DNA of 64,000 nt. It comes from CAYZJD01 sp964483455. Lineage in GTDB: Bacteria > Acidobacteriota > Terriglobia > Bryobacterales > Bryobacteraceae. The stretch covers positions 1 to 64,000 of the forward strand of contig CAZACK010000010.1 in assembly GCA_964483455.1 (NCBI GenBank). The letters run 5' to 3'. The notes under the pieces were generated by a model. That model searched no databases, was not told the origin of the DNA, and worked only from the letters and a program-made list of their open reading frames with translations. Positions 24,455 to 32,374 of the stretch are shown piece after piece. How positions within the stretch are numbered: the first letter of the stretch is position 1; every line of letters begins with the position of its first letter. The position numbers and the translations under genes are program-made.

Positions 24455-25774
24455 ATGGTGATGCTGCCTGCCTATCTCGCCAAAGCAGTTCCTAATAGCG
24501 CCTCCAACCGCGCGCCCTGGTTCGCCAACACGGCCCCCAGCTATGCGGGTGTCTTCCTGTGGGTCGTTTTCTACATGGAAATCGCCAAAGGCACGATCGA
24601 CCGGGCGGGCCTCGGCGTCTGCCTGCTGGCCCTGGTCGTGGCCGGGCTGATCAGCTACGCGCTGTTCTATCGCGTGCCGGCGATGCTCGGCATGCAAACC
24701 GGGTTCCCGTTGTACGTCGTCGGAAGCTCGACGTTCGGCACAAGCGGCGGCTACCTCATGCCCGGGCTTCTCATGGGCTTGCTCCAGGTCGGCTGGTTCT
24801 CGGTGAACACGTTGGTGTCGACCAACTTCATCCTGAGCGCGCTTGGCCAGCCAACCGGGCCGGGAAGCGCCGCGTTCGCGGTGGTGGCGGTCGTTTGGGC
24901 CTACGCGATGGCCTATGTCGGCGTGAAAGGGATCCAATATGTCGCGAAGTTTGCGCTCTATCTCAACCTGATCCCGCTGCTGATGATCCTGATCGTGTTC
25001 TTCCGGACGGCGGGCGGCATCGGCCAGCACGCGCCGTCGGATCCCAACGCGTTCATCGGATTCATGCTGTTGATTCAGATCGTGGTCGGCTTCTTCGCCA
25101 CCGCCGGCGCGGCGGGCGCGGATTTCGGGATGAACAGTCGTGATGAGCGCGACGTGCGCTGGGGCGGGCTGGTCGGCATTGCGTTGGCGATCGTGATCGC
25201 GGGCGGCTTGCCGCTGCTGTCGGTGGCCGGGGCCAGGCAAGTCTACGGCATCTCGGGCTTCACTTACGACGGGGTGATCGCCGGAATCGGCGGTTTCCTC
25301 GCCACGGCGATGTTCTTCCTGTTCGCCGTCGCCTCGGTCCCGCCGGCCTGTTTCTGTGCTTTCATCGCGGGCAACAGCTTCGCCACCATGATTCCGCGCG
25401 TGCCGAGGATGGCCTCGACGATGGCAGGCGTGACCGTGGCCGTCATTCTGGCCATCACTGGCGCCGCCGGCAACCTGATCGGGCTGTTCACCATTGTCGG
25501 CGCTTCGTTCGGACCCATCTGCGGCGCGATGGCGGCGGACTACCTGCTGTCCGGGAGAAAATGGGCCGGGCCGAGGGAAGGCATCAACTGGGCGGGCTAC
25601 GTCTCCTGGGCGGTGGGCTTCGTGATCGGCATCCTGCCGTTCCTTCCGCTGCCGGCGGACGTCAAGCCGTATCTGCAACCGGCGGCGGTGTACAGCTTCA
25701 TCGCGGGGTTCGTGTTGTACTGGGTGCTGGCGAAGGCAGGGCTCCAGCCGAAGGCGGCCTCGATGCCCGCCTAG
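24455..25774 (+). CDS. NCS1-family permease (cytosine permease-like)
   Basis: 439 residues with about twelve membrane helices. N-terminal NRAPWFANTAPSYAGVFLWV matches the NCS1 helix-1 region, with MLGMQTGFPLYVVGSSTFG for helix 3 and GGYLMPGLLMGLLQVGWFSV after it; FATAGAAGADFGMNSRDERD is the conserved loop between helices 6 and 7. NCS1 proteins are sodium- or proton-coupled importers of nucleobases, hydantoins or vitamins. No deaminase gene is adjacent, so the substrate is open. The convergent esterase ends 14 bases after this stop. Confidence 0.85.
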   Translation: MVMLPAYLAKAVPNSASNRAPWFANTAPSYAGVFLWVVFYMEIAKGTIDRAGLGVCLLALVVAGLISYALFYRVPAMLGMQTGFPLYVVGSSTFGTSGGYLMPGLLMGLLQVGWFSVNTLVSTNFILSALGQPTGPGSAAFAVVAVVWAYAMAYVGVKGIQYVAKFALYLNLIPLLMILIVFFRTAGGIGQHAPSDPNAFIGFMLLIQIVVGFFATAGAAGADFGMNSRDERDVRWGGLVGIALAIVIAGGLPLLSVAGARQVYGISGFTYDGVIAGIGGFLATAMFFLFAVASVPPACFCAFIAGNSFATMIPRVPRMASTMAGVTVAVILAITGAAGNLIGLFTIVGASFGPICGAMAADYLLSGRKWAGPREGINWAGYVSWAVGFVIGILPFLPLPADVKPYLQPAAVYSFIAGFVLYWVLAKAGLQPKAASMPA

Positions 25775-25788
25775 TCGCAGGCTGGCGC

Positions 25789-27702
25789 CTACTTCCCAAA
25801 CACCACCGGTACGCCCGAGGCGGCGATCATCCGATCGACGTCCGTCTCCTTGTAGAGGTCGAGGCAGAACAGATCGGCGGCGTCGGCATAGGCCACCGGC
25901 GCATCGAGAAGGTGACGCAGGGAGGCCATGCCATCGCGCACGACCATCTCCCGGAACAGCGAAGGCTCGATGACCGCGGCCGAGAGGGCAACCATCTGGC
26001 TGCGGATGCCGCGCGTCTCGACGCGCACCTTGTCCACGCGCGCTTTGTCCTGAAGCCATCGAACGGCGGCGATCAGTTGCGACGCTTCCAGGCCTAACGG
26101 CCGCTCGCCGAGAGCCGCGACAAGCTGCGCGAACTGGAAGAGCGCCGGACGCTTGGGCGCCGCCTCTCCGAAGAACACGAGATCCAGCGCCAGCACCTGC
26201 TCGCCCCGGTTGATCCGATCGGAAACCTCGACGCGCCCTGCCTTCTTCCCGGCATCGCACAACACCACCGTGGCCGGAGCGTCGTCGCGCGTCGCGATGG
26301 CCTTGAGCCAGACGGCGGTGGCGCCGAGACCGTTCGCGAACTCCAGGCGATGCGACTGCGTCTCGAGTTCCGCGTGCTTCGTGTTTCCCACGGCCCATGC
26401 GCGGTCCAGCTTGACGTCCTCGTATCGCAGCAGGCGTTTCACCCGGGCGCGGTCCTCTGCCGGCCCCGGCGATGCGGCGCGCTCGATCCGCGAGGCAAAC
26501 TGCCGCGCCAGCCCCAGCACCGTCAGGTTGTCTTTAGGCAGCCCGACCACCAGTTCGTCGTAGCTCTTGATCTCGCCGCTGAGCGAGGCGTCTTCCGCGA
26601 GTTCAGGCGTCTTGAAGTACCGAGAGATGAAACGGTAGGCCGCTACCCGGTTGTCCGCCTGGTAGTTGTGATCCGAAGGGTCCGTGTTCTCGTGCCATGC
26701 GAAGAGGCCGTCGGCCCTGTAAAGCGCGAAGAACGGCCGGACGTCGTCGAAGATGTAGGGCTTCACCAGCGGCCCGCGGAAACAGCAGTCGTCCTCGGCG
26801 TTGTAGACAAGCAGCGTGGGACGCGGCGCGCGCAGCGCCGCCATGTGGGGGTAGTCCGCGACCGTCAGCATGTCGGTCGGATTCTGCTCCACGTCGCCGA
26901 TATCGTCGACCCGCTCGATGCGCGAACGCACCGAGGCAAAGCCGGCGACCGGAATCGAGAGGATCACCCGCTCATCGAGCGCGCTGAGCACGATCGTCTG
27001 CCAGCCGCCGCCCGACAGGCCCGTCATGCCGATCCGCGCACGATCGACCGACGGATGCTCGTAGAGATAATCCAGGCCCCGGCGCATCGCGAGATAGAAC
27101 AGGCCGGCGGAGCCCGCCCCGGTGAGCTCCAGGTGAGCGGCGTACCAATGGGCGTTCTCCGGCGCGCTCAGCTCGCCGAAGGAAATCCATTCCAGGTTGA
27201 GCGCGAGAATACCCATCCTGGCCTGCTGGATGCAGCGCTTCTGCTTGTATTCGACGCTCTTGCCCGGCGGGCCGACATGGCCGTTAACATTCAGGATCGC
27301 CGGGACCTTGCCCGTCATATGTTCGGGCTCGTAGAGGATCGCGGTGGAGTAGAAGCCGGGCACGATCTCGTAGCGCAGCTTCCGCATCCGGTATCCCTTG
27401 CCGGCGGGCAGCGGGCCTAGGTCCTCAAACCGGGGCGGCGCATCCACCCACTCGCGCGGCCAGCCGCGCAGGATGACGTCGTCCAGCAGGCGTTTGCGCA
27501 GCTTCGCGGCTTCTGCTGTCCACGCTTCGACCGACGCCGGCGCGTTGAGCGCTGGCGCTTGGGCGATCAAGTGCTGCCGCAACTGGTGCTCGACGACTTC
27601 CGGCGCTTGGAGCGGGGGCTCGAGATGCTTCACTACTTTGCCGGGCTCGGTTTGGGCGGAGGCGCCAACCGACAGCGCGGCGATCAGCACGACCTGTCTC
27701 AT
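25789..27702 (-). CDS. Secreted acetyl-xylan-esterase-like alpha/beta hydrolase
   Basis: 637 residues with a signal peptide (MRQVVLIAALSVGASAQ). The N-terminal half is an alpha/beta hydrolase: NVNGHVGPPGKS oxyanion region, nucleophile Ser in GLSGGGWQT, Asp in VYNAEDDC, and a His in DHNYQADNR. The C-terminal half (about 400-637) looks like a second, degenerate hydrolase domain without the nucleophile elbow. The family (COG3458 and relatives) removes acetyl or other ester groups from plant polysaccharides. The ATG overlaps the stop of der by four bases on the same strand. Confidence 0.78.
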   Translation of the reverse strand: MRQVVLIAALSVGASAQTEPGKVVKHLEPPLQAPEVVEHQLRQHLIAQAPALNAPASVEAWTAEAAKLRKRLLDDVILRGWPREWVDAPPRFEDLGPLPAGKGYRMRKLRYEIVPGFYSTAILYEPEHMTGKVPAILNVNGHVGPPGKSVEYKQKRCIQQARMGILALNLEWISFGELSAPENAHWYAAHLELTGAGSAGLFYLAMRRGLDYLYEHPSVDRARIGMTGLSGGGWQTIVLSALDERVILSIPVAGFASVRSRIERVDDIGDVEQNPTDMLTVADYPHMAALRAPRPTLLVYNAEDDCCFRGPLVKPYIFDDVRPFFALYRADGLFAWHENTDPSDHNYQADNRVAAYRFISRYFKTPELAEDASLSGEIKSYDELVVGLPKDNLTVLGLARQFASRIERAASPGPAEDRARVKRLLRYEDVKLDRAWAVGNTKHAELETQSHRLEFANGLGATAVWLKAIATRDDAPATVVLCDAGKKAGRVEVSDRINRGEQVLALDLVFFGEAAPKRPALFQFAQLVAALGERPLGLEASQLIAAVRWLQDKARVDKVRVETRGIRSQMVALSAAVIEPSLFREMVVRDGMASLRHLLDAPVAYADAADLFCLDLYKETDVDRMIAASGVPVVFGK

Positions 27703-29012
27703 GCCTTTCCCCTATTCCCCCGCCATTTCGTCTTGACGACAATAGGCGTGCCGTGGAAGCCGAACTGCCTCCGCAGCCGGTTGACGATGAACCGCTCGGT
27801 TGAGAAGTGAAGCTTCCCGCGACGGTCGGTAAACAGAACGAAGGTCGGCGGCCGCACCGACGGCTGCGTTGCGTAAAGTATCTTCAACTGCGGCTCGAAG
27901 TGAAGCCCGGCAACGAAGCGGTTCAGCTCCGGCGTCGGCACCCGCAGCGAGGCGGCGTCATAGACCTCGCGGATGAGCGGAAAGAGCCGGCCAACACCGG
28001 CGCCCGTCTTCGCCGACAGGAACTGCACCGGCGCGTATTCCAGAAACTTCAGCGCGTCGCGGGCGTGCCCGGTGAATTGCCCACGGTCCTTCGTTTGCGC
28101 CGCGTCCCACTTGTTGACGCAGAGGATCAGCGCCCGGCCGTCCTGGTGCGCGTAGCCGGCGATGTTGGCGTCGAGCGCCACCACGCCCTCGGTCGCATCC
28201 AACAGCAGCAACACGACGTTCGCCAGCCGGATGTGCCGCCTCGCCATCACCACGCTGAGCTTCTCGGCCATCAGCTTCGTCTTCCCTTTGCGGCGGATGC
28301 CGGCCGTGTCCACAAAAGCGAATTCGACGCCGTCGACGGTAATGGTTTCGTCCACGGCGTCGCGCGTCGTGCCGGCCACCGGCGTGACGATCGAGCGCTC
28401 GTGCCCGACGAGCGCGTTCAACAGCGTGGACTTGCCGACGTTCGGTCTCCCGATGATCGCCACCTTGATCCGCGCCGGTTTCTCCCCGGCTGCTTCTTCC
28501 CGCGCGGCGAAGCCGCCGGTGACATGATCCAGCAGCTCGTCGATCCCGAGCCGGTGCTCGGCGGAGACGGGAAACAGGTCGCCGATGCCGAGAGCGTGAA
28601 ACGCGTGGGCCAGGTCCTCGCGCCGGGCGCTGTCGATCTTGTTGACGGCGAGGGAAACGGGCTTGCCGAGGCGGTGCAGGAGTTGCGCCAGCTCGCGGTC
28701 GGCGGCGGTGATCTCCGTCCTGCCGTCGATCAGGAAGATGATGTGCGCGGCGCGGTCGAGCGCGACCCGGGCCTGTTTGAAGACCTCGCTCGGGATGGCC
28801 TCGGCTTCGTGCGGAATGATGCCGCCGGTGTCGATCAGCTCGAAGCGGCGCCCGCGGTGGACGGCCTCGCCGTGGAGGCGGTCGCGCGTGATGCCCGGCT
28901 CGTCGCCGACGATGGCGCGCCGCTGGCCGAGGATGCAATTGAAGAGAGTGGATTTCCCGACGTTCGGTCTGCCCACAATGGCCACCACGGGCAGGCCCCG
29001 AGACCGCGCCAT
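27699..29012 (-). CDS. der: Ribosome biogenesis GTPase Der (EngA)
   Basis: 437 residues from the ATG at 29012. Two tandem GTPase domains each have GRPNVGKS (residues 14-21 and again near 186), DTGG/DTAG and NKxD motifs (NKID, NKWD), followed by a C-terminal KH-like domain (about 355-437). Der is an essential 50S-subunit assembly factor. An upstream frame extension is not supported. It is followed on the same strand by the secreted esterase with a four-base overlap, an odd pairing of core and accessory genes. Confidence 0.95.
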   Translation of the reverse strand: MARSRGLPVVAIVGRPNVGKSTLFNCILGQRRAIVGDEPGITRDRLHGEAVHRGRRFELIDTGGIIPHEAEAIPSEVFKQARVALDRAAHIIFLIDGRTEITAADRELAQLLHRLGKPVSLAVNKIDSARREDLAHAFHALGIGDLFPVSAEHRLGIDELLDHVTGGFAAREEAAGEKPARIKVAIIGRPNVGKSTLLNALVGHERSIVTPVAGTTRDAVDETITVDGVEFAFVDTAGIRRKGKTKLMAEKLSVVMARRHIRLANVVLLLLDATEGVVALDANIAGYAHQDGRALILCVNKWDAAQTKDRGQFTGHARDALKFLEYAPVQFLSAKTGAGVGRLFPLIREVYDAASLRVPTPELNRFVAGLHFEPQLKILYATQPSVRPPTFVLFTDRRGKLHFSTERFIVNRLRRQFGFHGTPIVVKTKWRGNRGKA

Positions 29013-29198
29013 GAGGTTACATGATAGCACCCGGTCCGGCGCCCGCTGCGCAGGGCCGCCTCGACCTCGGGGGCCGCCAGCCTGACGGTGACCGTCTTCC
29101 CGCCGCTTTGTGGTCCACTCATAGAAGGACCGTGTCGATTGGAGGCGTCTTCGCCGAATGTGGTCGCTGGCATTGCCCTGGTCAGGGGTTGAAAGGTT

Positions 29199-29274
<76 letters not shown>

Positions 29275-29664
29275 TCGCCGATCCCCATATTCTCCCTCTG
29301 CCGCACCCGCCGTGTCAAACGCGCTGGCGCTTGCGGCCCGGCCTCATCCGACAGGCGCAAAACAATGTCGCGCGTTCACGTTTCCACCCGCCTTCCCCGG
29401 GCAACAGGAAGTCCCGTGCATGTTTTTTCCGCTCGTGAGTCATTGATTTGAAACGAAAAATAATTGCTGTTTGCGGCGGCTTCGGAAGCGCTGGATCTGT
29501 GCTATTCTGTCTTGCGCGTTGGCCGCGGAGAGGGCCAAGGCGAAGTCAGTTTTTTAGGTCGTTGTCCTCCTCCGATTCAATCCGGAATTGAGACTCCGAG
29601 TTGAGGTTTTCCTCAGCCTGTGGAAGGACTGTGGAAATCTCGAGGTGTTGGTGTGCAGACAGCA
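29275..29664. other. Region upstream of dnaA, candidate oriC part 1
   Basis: About 390 bases without a gene. It holds an AT-rich patch (29449-29470) and two TGTGGA motifs two bases apart just before dnaA (29619-29627 and 29630-29638), which are imperfect DnaA-box-like sites (consensus TGTGGATAA on this strand). The place next to dnaA fits a replication origin or a dnaA autoregulatory region. No convincing promoter was identified. Confidence 0.45.
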
Positions 29665-30990
29665 ATGAACCAATGGGATCAGATCAAAAAGCACGTCGCG
29701 ACACGAGTGAGCCGCGAGAGCTACCAGAACTGGTTTTCGGGTTCTACCCTTCATCACGCTGATCCGAGCACCCTGAGGGTCATCGTACCTGATGAAAACG
29801 CAAAGACCTGGCTGGAGCAGGAATACCAGGAGTTGGTGATCTCCGTCATGCGCGATCTGAAGTTCCCGCAGCGTCGGATCGTTTATGAAGTTCTTCCTGT
29901 TCCTCAACACAATCCCAAAGCCCTTCCCATGTTGGTGGAAAGAAATGTGGCCGAGCTGAAGTTCCAGTCCGCGGAGACGCAACTGAATCCGAAGTTCACG
30001 TTTGACTCTTTCGTTGTCGGCTCTTGTAATCAGTTTGCCCACGCCGCCGCCAAGGCTGTGGCCACGATGCCATCCCGTAGCTACAACCCGCTCTTCATCT
30101 ATGGCGGCGTCGGGATGGGCAAGACGCACCTGATGCACGCGGTTGGCAGGGCGCTCTTGACCGGCTCCGGCGGTCTGAGGATTGTCTACACCTCGACTGA
30201 GCGCTTCATGAACGAGTTGATTCAGTCCATCCAACATCAGCGTATGCCGCACTTCCACCAGCACTATCGCAACGCCGACGTCCTGCTGATGGACGACATC
30301 CAGATCCTGGGGGGAAAAGAGCGCACGCAGGAGGAGTTCTTCCACACGTTCAATGAGCTCTACGATCATCAGAAGCAGATCGTCCTCTCAAGCGACAGCC
30401 CCCCAAAAGAGATCCCTGGCCTGGTGGAACGCCTGCGCTCCCGGTTTGAGTGGGGGCTGATGGTTGACATGCAGCCCCCCGACCTTGAAACGAAGATGGC
30501 AATCCTTGACAAAAAGGCGGATGCCGAGGGAATTAAGCTCCCCGAGGACGTGCGCATCTTCATCGCCACAAAAACAAAGTCGAATATCCGCGAGTTGGAA
30601 GGCGCCCTAGTAAAGTTGATCGCGTACTCGTCGGTGACGGAGACGCCGATCTCGATTACCATGGCGCGTCATTGCCTGAAGCATCTGGTCGTCGGCGCCG
30701 AGAAGCGGGTCACCATCGACTCGGTCCAGAAGGCCGTTGCCGAGCGCTTCAGCCTTCAGCCTTCCGAGCTCAAACAGAAGAGCAACGCGCAGCGTGTGGC
30801 CTACCCCCGGCAGGTGGCCATGTACCTGGCCAAGGAACTCACCGGATCATCCCTCCCGGAGATCGGACGGGCTTTCGGCGGCAAGCATCACACCACCGTC
30901 CTCCATTCCATCCAGAAGATCGAACGCCTGCGTCACAAGGACGTGACTTTGAACAGATTCTTGCATAGCCTAACCGATTCATTTAATTGA
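29665..30990 (+). CDS. dnaA: Chromosomal replication initiator DnaA
   Basis: 441 residues from ATG 29665; a GTG at 29620 is possible but the family N-terminus (WDQIKKHVATRVSRESYQNW) fits the ATG. Domain III has Walker A GGVGMGKT (147-154), Walker B VLLMDDIQ and sensor regions. Domain IV has the DnaA signature (PRQVAMYLAKELTGSSLPEI, then FGGKHHTTVLHSI), which reads DnaA boxes. It opens the origin and loads the helicase. dnaN and gyrB follow in the same direction, the standard origin-proximal order. Confidence 0.97.
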   Translation: MNQWDQIKKHVATRVSRESYQNWFSGSTLHHADPSTLRVIVPDENAKTWLEQEYQELVISVMRDLKFPQRRIVYEVLPVPQHNPKALPMLVERNVAELKFQSAETQLNPKFTFDSFVVGSCNQFAHAAAKAVATMPSRSYNPLFIYGGVGMGKTHLMHAVGRALLTGSGGLRIVYTSTERFMNELIQSIQHQRMPHFHQHYRNADVLLMDDIQILGGKERTQEEFFHTFNELYDHQKQIVLSSDSPPKEIPGLVERLRSRFEWGLMVDMQPPDLETKMAILDKKADAEGIKLPEDVRIFIATKTKSNIRELEGALVKLIAYSSVTETPISITMARHCLKHLVVGAEKRVTIDSVQKAVAERFSLQPSELKQKSNAQRVAYPRQVAMYLAKELTGSSLPEIGRAFGGKHHTTVLHSIQKIERLRHKDVTLNRFLHSLTDSFN

Positions 30991-31226
30991 ACTTATGATT
31001 ATTTGCACAGGGTGGCGGCGCACCGGCCTGTGGATAGCTGCCCCAATCGGAGTTGCCCACGCCCCGCCACGCCGCTTTTCAAGCCGTTTTCAACAGCCAG
31101 CTTGAGCGGGAACCATTCGAATTTTGTATAATTTAGAGAGAATCCAACAGTTTCAACAGGCTCTATGACTCCGATACATGAAGCAGTCAATAAAAGGGCC
31201 GGAAGAATAGAACGGGAGACTCGCCG
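30991..31226. other. dnaA-dnaN intergenic region, candidate oriC part 2
   Basis: 236 bases. Contains a near-perfect DnaA box on the minus strand (TGTGGATAG at 31029-31037, one mismatch to TGTGGATAA), an AT-rich stretch at 30980-31006, and two TTTCAACAG motifs around 31090 and 31150. Either this spacer or the one upstream of dnaA may be the origin. Confidence 0.4.
31102..31132 (+). promoter_or_regulatory. dnaN promoter
   Basis: A perfect -10 box TATAAT at 31127-31132 with TTGAGC (31102-31107) as a weak -35 at a long 19-base spacing. dnaN starts 95 bases downstream. Confidence 0.5.
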
Positions 31227-32342
31227 ATGGAGTTCACTGTCAGCAAGACAGATCTGGTTCGGGAGCTGAACCTTTCCCAAGGGGTTGTTGAGAAGAAGAC
31301 GACTATCCCGATCCTCTCGAACGTCCTCATCGAGACCAGTGGTGACCGCATCTTCCTGACCGCTACCGACCTTGAGCTTGGCATCCGCTGCTCCTGCCCA
31401 GCCCGCGTTGTGAGGCAAGGCGCCGGTACAATCCCGGCGAAACGGCTGTTGGACTACGTCCGGCTCCTGCCCGATGTGGACGTCCAGGTCAAGTTCCTGG
31501 AGAATCATTGGGCGAGTCTTGTTTGTGGACGGTCAAGGACCCGCATTGCAGGTATGTCCCGCGAGAGCTATCCGGAGCTGCCAAAGATGCCGGACGTGCT
31601 GGCGGAGATCCCGGCGTCGTTGCTCTCTATGATGATCGGAAGGACGATCTTTGCGATTTCTACGGAGGAGTCCCGCTTTACGCTGAATGGCGCTTTGCTG
31701 GTGCTGAAGCCGGAGGGAGCGACGATGGTCTCCACAGACGGTCATCGCTTGTCATTCGTGGAGTCGAAGGGCGGCCTATCCGGTGTTCGTGGCTCTTACC
31801 GCGCGCTGCTGCCGCGTAAGGCGATGGGTGAGATCCTGAAGCTCGTACAGGAGGCGCCTGCCGATGCGCTCGTGCACTTCGCGGGCGATGAGAACCACTT
31901 GTTCTTCCAGTTTGGTGAGCGGCTGCTCATGAGCCGCAAACTCACCGGCAACTTCCCTGATTATGAGCGGGTGCTGCCGCGTGAGCATCCTCTTTTCATC
32001 TCATTGGACGCCGGGGAAATGCGGGCGGCCATCGAGCGCGTGGCGCAGTTCTCCGACGAACGTTCGCATGCCATCCGGGTCCAGATAAGTCCGGGAGAGG
32101 TTAAGGTTCACTCGTCGCTTTCCGAGACCGGGGAGAGCGAGGAGAGCCTCCCTTCAGAGTACGACGGCGCCAGCGTGGAGATTGGGTTCAACGCGCAGTA
32201 CCTGCTGGATTTCCTGCGAGCCGCTGGCGCGGAGAAGGTGCAACTGCGCTTCAAAGATGGGCAGAGTGCCGGCGAATTACAGCCCGGCGGCGACGGAGAC
32301 AAATACAACTACCGCTACGTCGTGATGCCGATGCGCATCTGA
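31227..32342 (+). CDS. dnaN: DNA polymerase III sliding clamp beta subunit
   Basis: 371 residues, the usual length. Three clamp domains: N-terminal MEFTVSKTDLVRELNLSQGV, central LNGALLVLKPEGATMVSTDGH, C-terminal ending VVMPMRI, the conserved tail that lines the partner-binding pocket. Two copies form the ring that tethers polymerase to DNA. GGGAG precedes ATG 31227. It lies 236 bases after dnaA and 32 bases before gyrB, all in one direction. Confidence 0.97.
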   Translation: MEFTVSKTDLVRELNLSQGVVEKKTTIPILSNVLIETSGDRIFLTATDLELGIRCSCPARVVRQGAGTIPAKRLLDYVRLLPDVDVQVKFLENHWASLVCGRSRTRIAGMSRESYPELPKMPDVLAEIPASLLSMMIGRTIFAISTEESRFTLNGALLVLKPEGATMVSTDGHRLSFVESKGGLSGVRGSYRALLPRKAMGEILKLVQEAPADALVHFAGDENHLFFQFGERLLMSRKLTGNFPDYERVLPREHPLFISLDAGEMRAAIERVAQFSDERSHAIRVQISPGEVKVHSSLSETGESEESLPSEYDGASVEIGFNAQYLLDFLRAAGAEKVQLRFKDGQSAGELQPGGDGDKYNYRYVVMPMRI

Positions 32343-32374
32343 GCCGGGAACAGGAGACCAGGAAAGCCGAGAGC

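Noticed and set aside
29464..29508. A possible dnaA promoter with an extended -10 (TGCTATTCT)
   Set aside because: No acceptable -35 box at normal spacing; kept only as part of the origin region.
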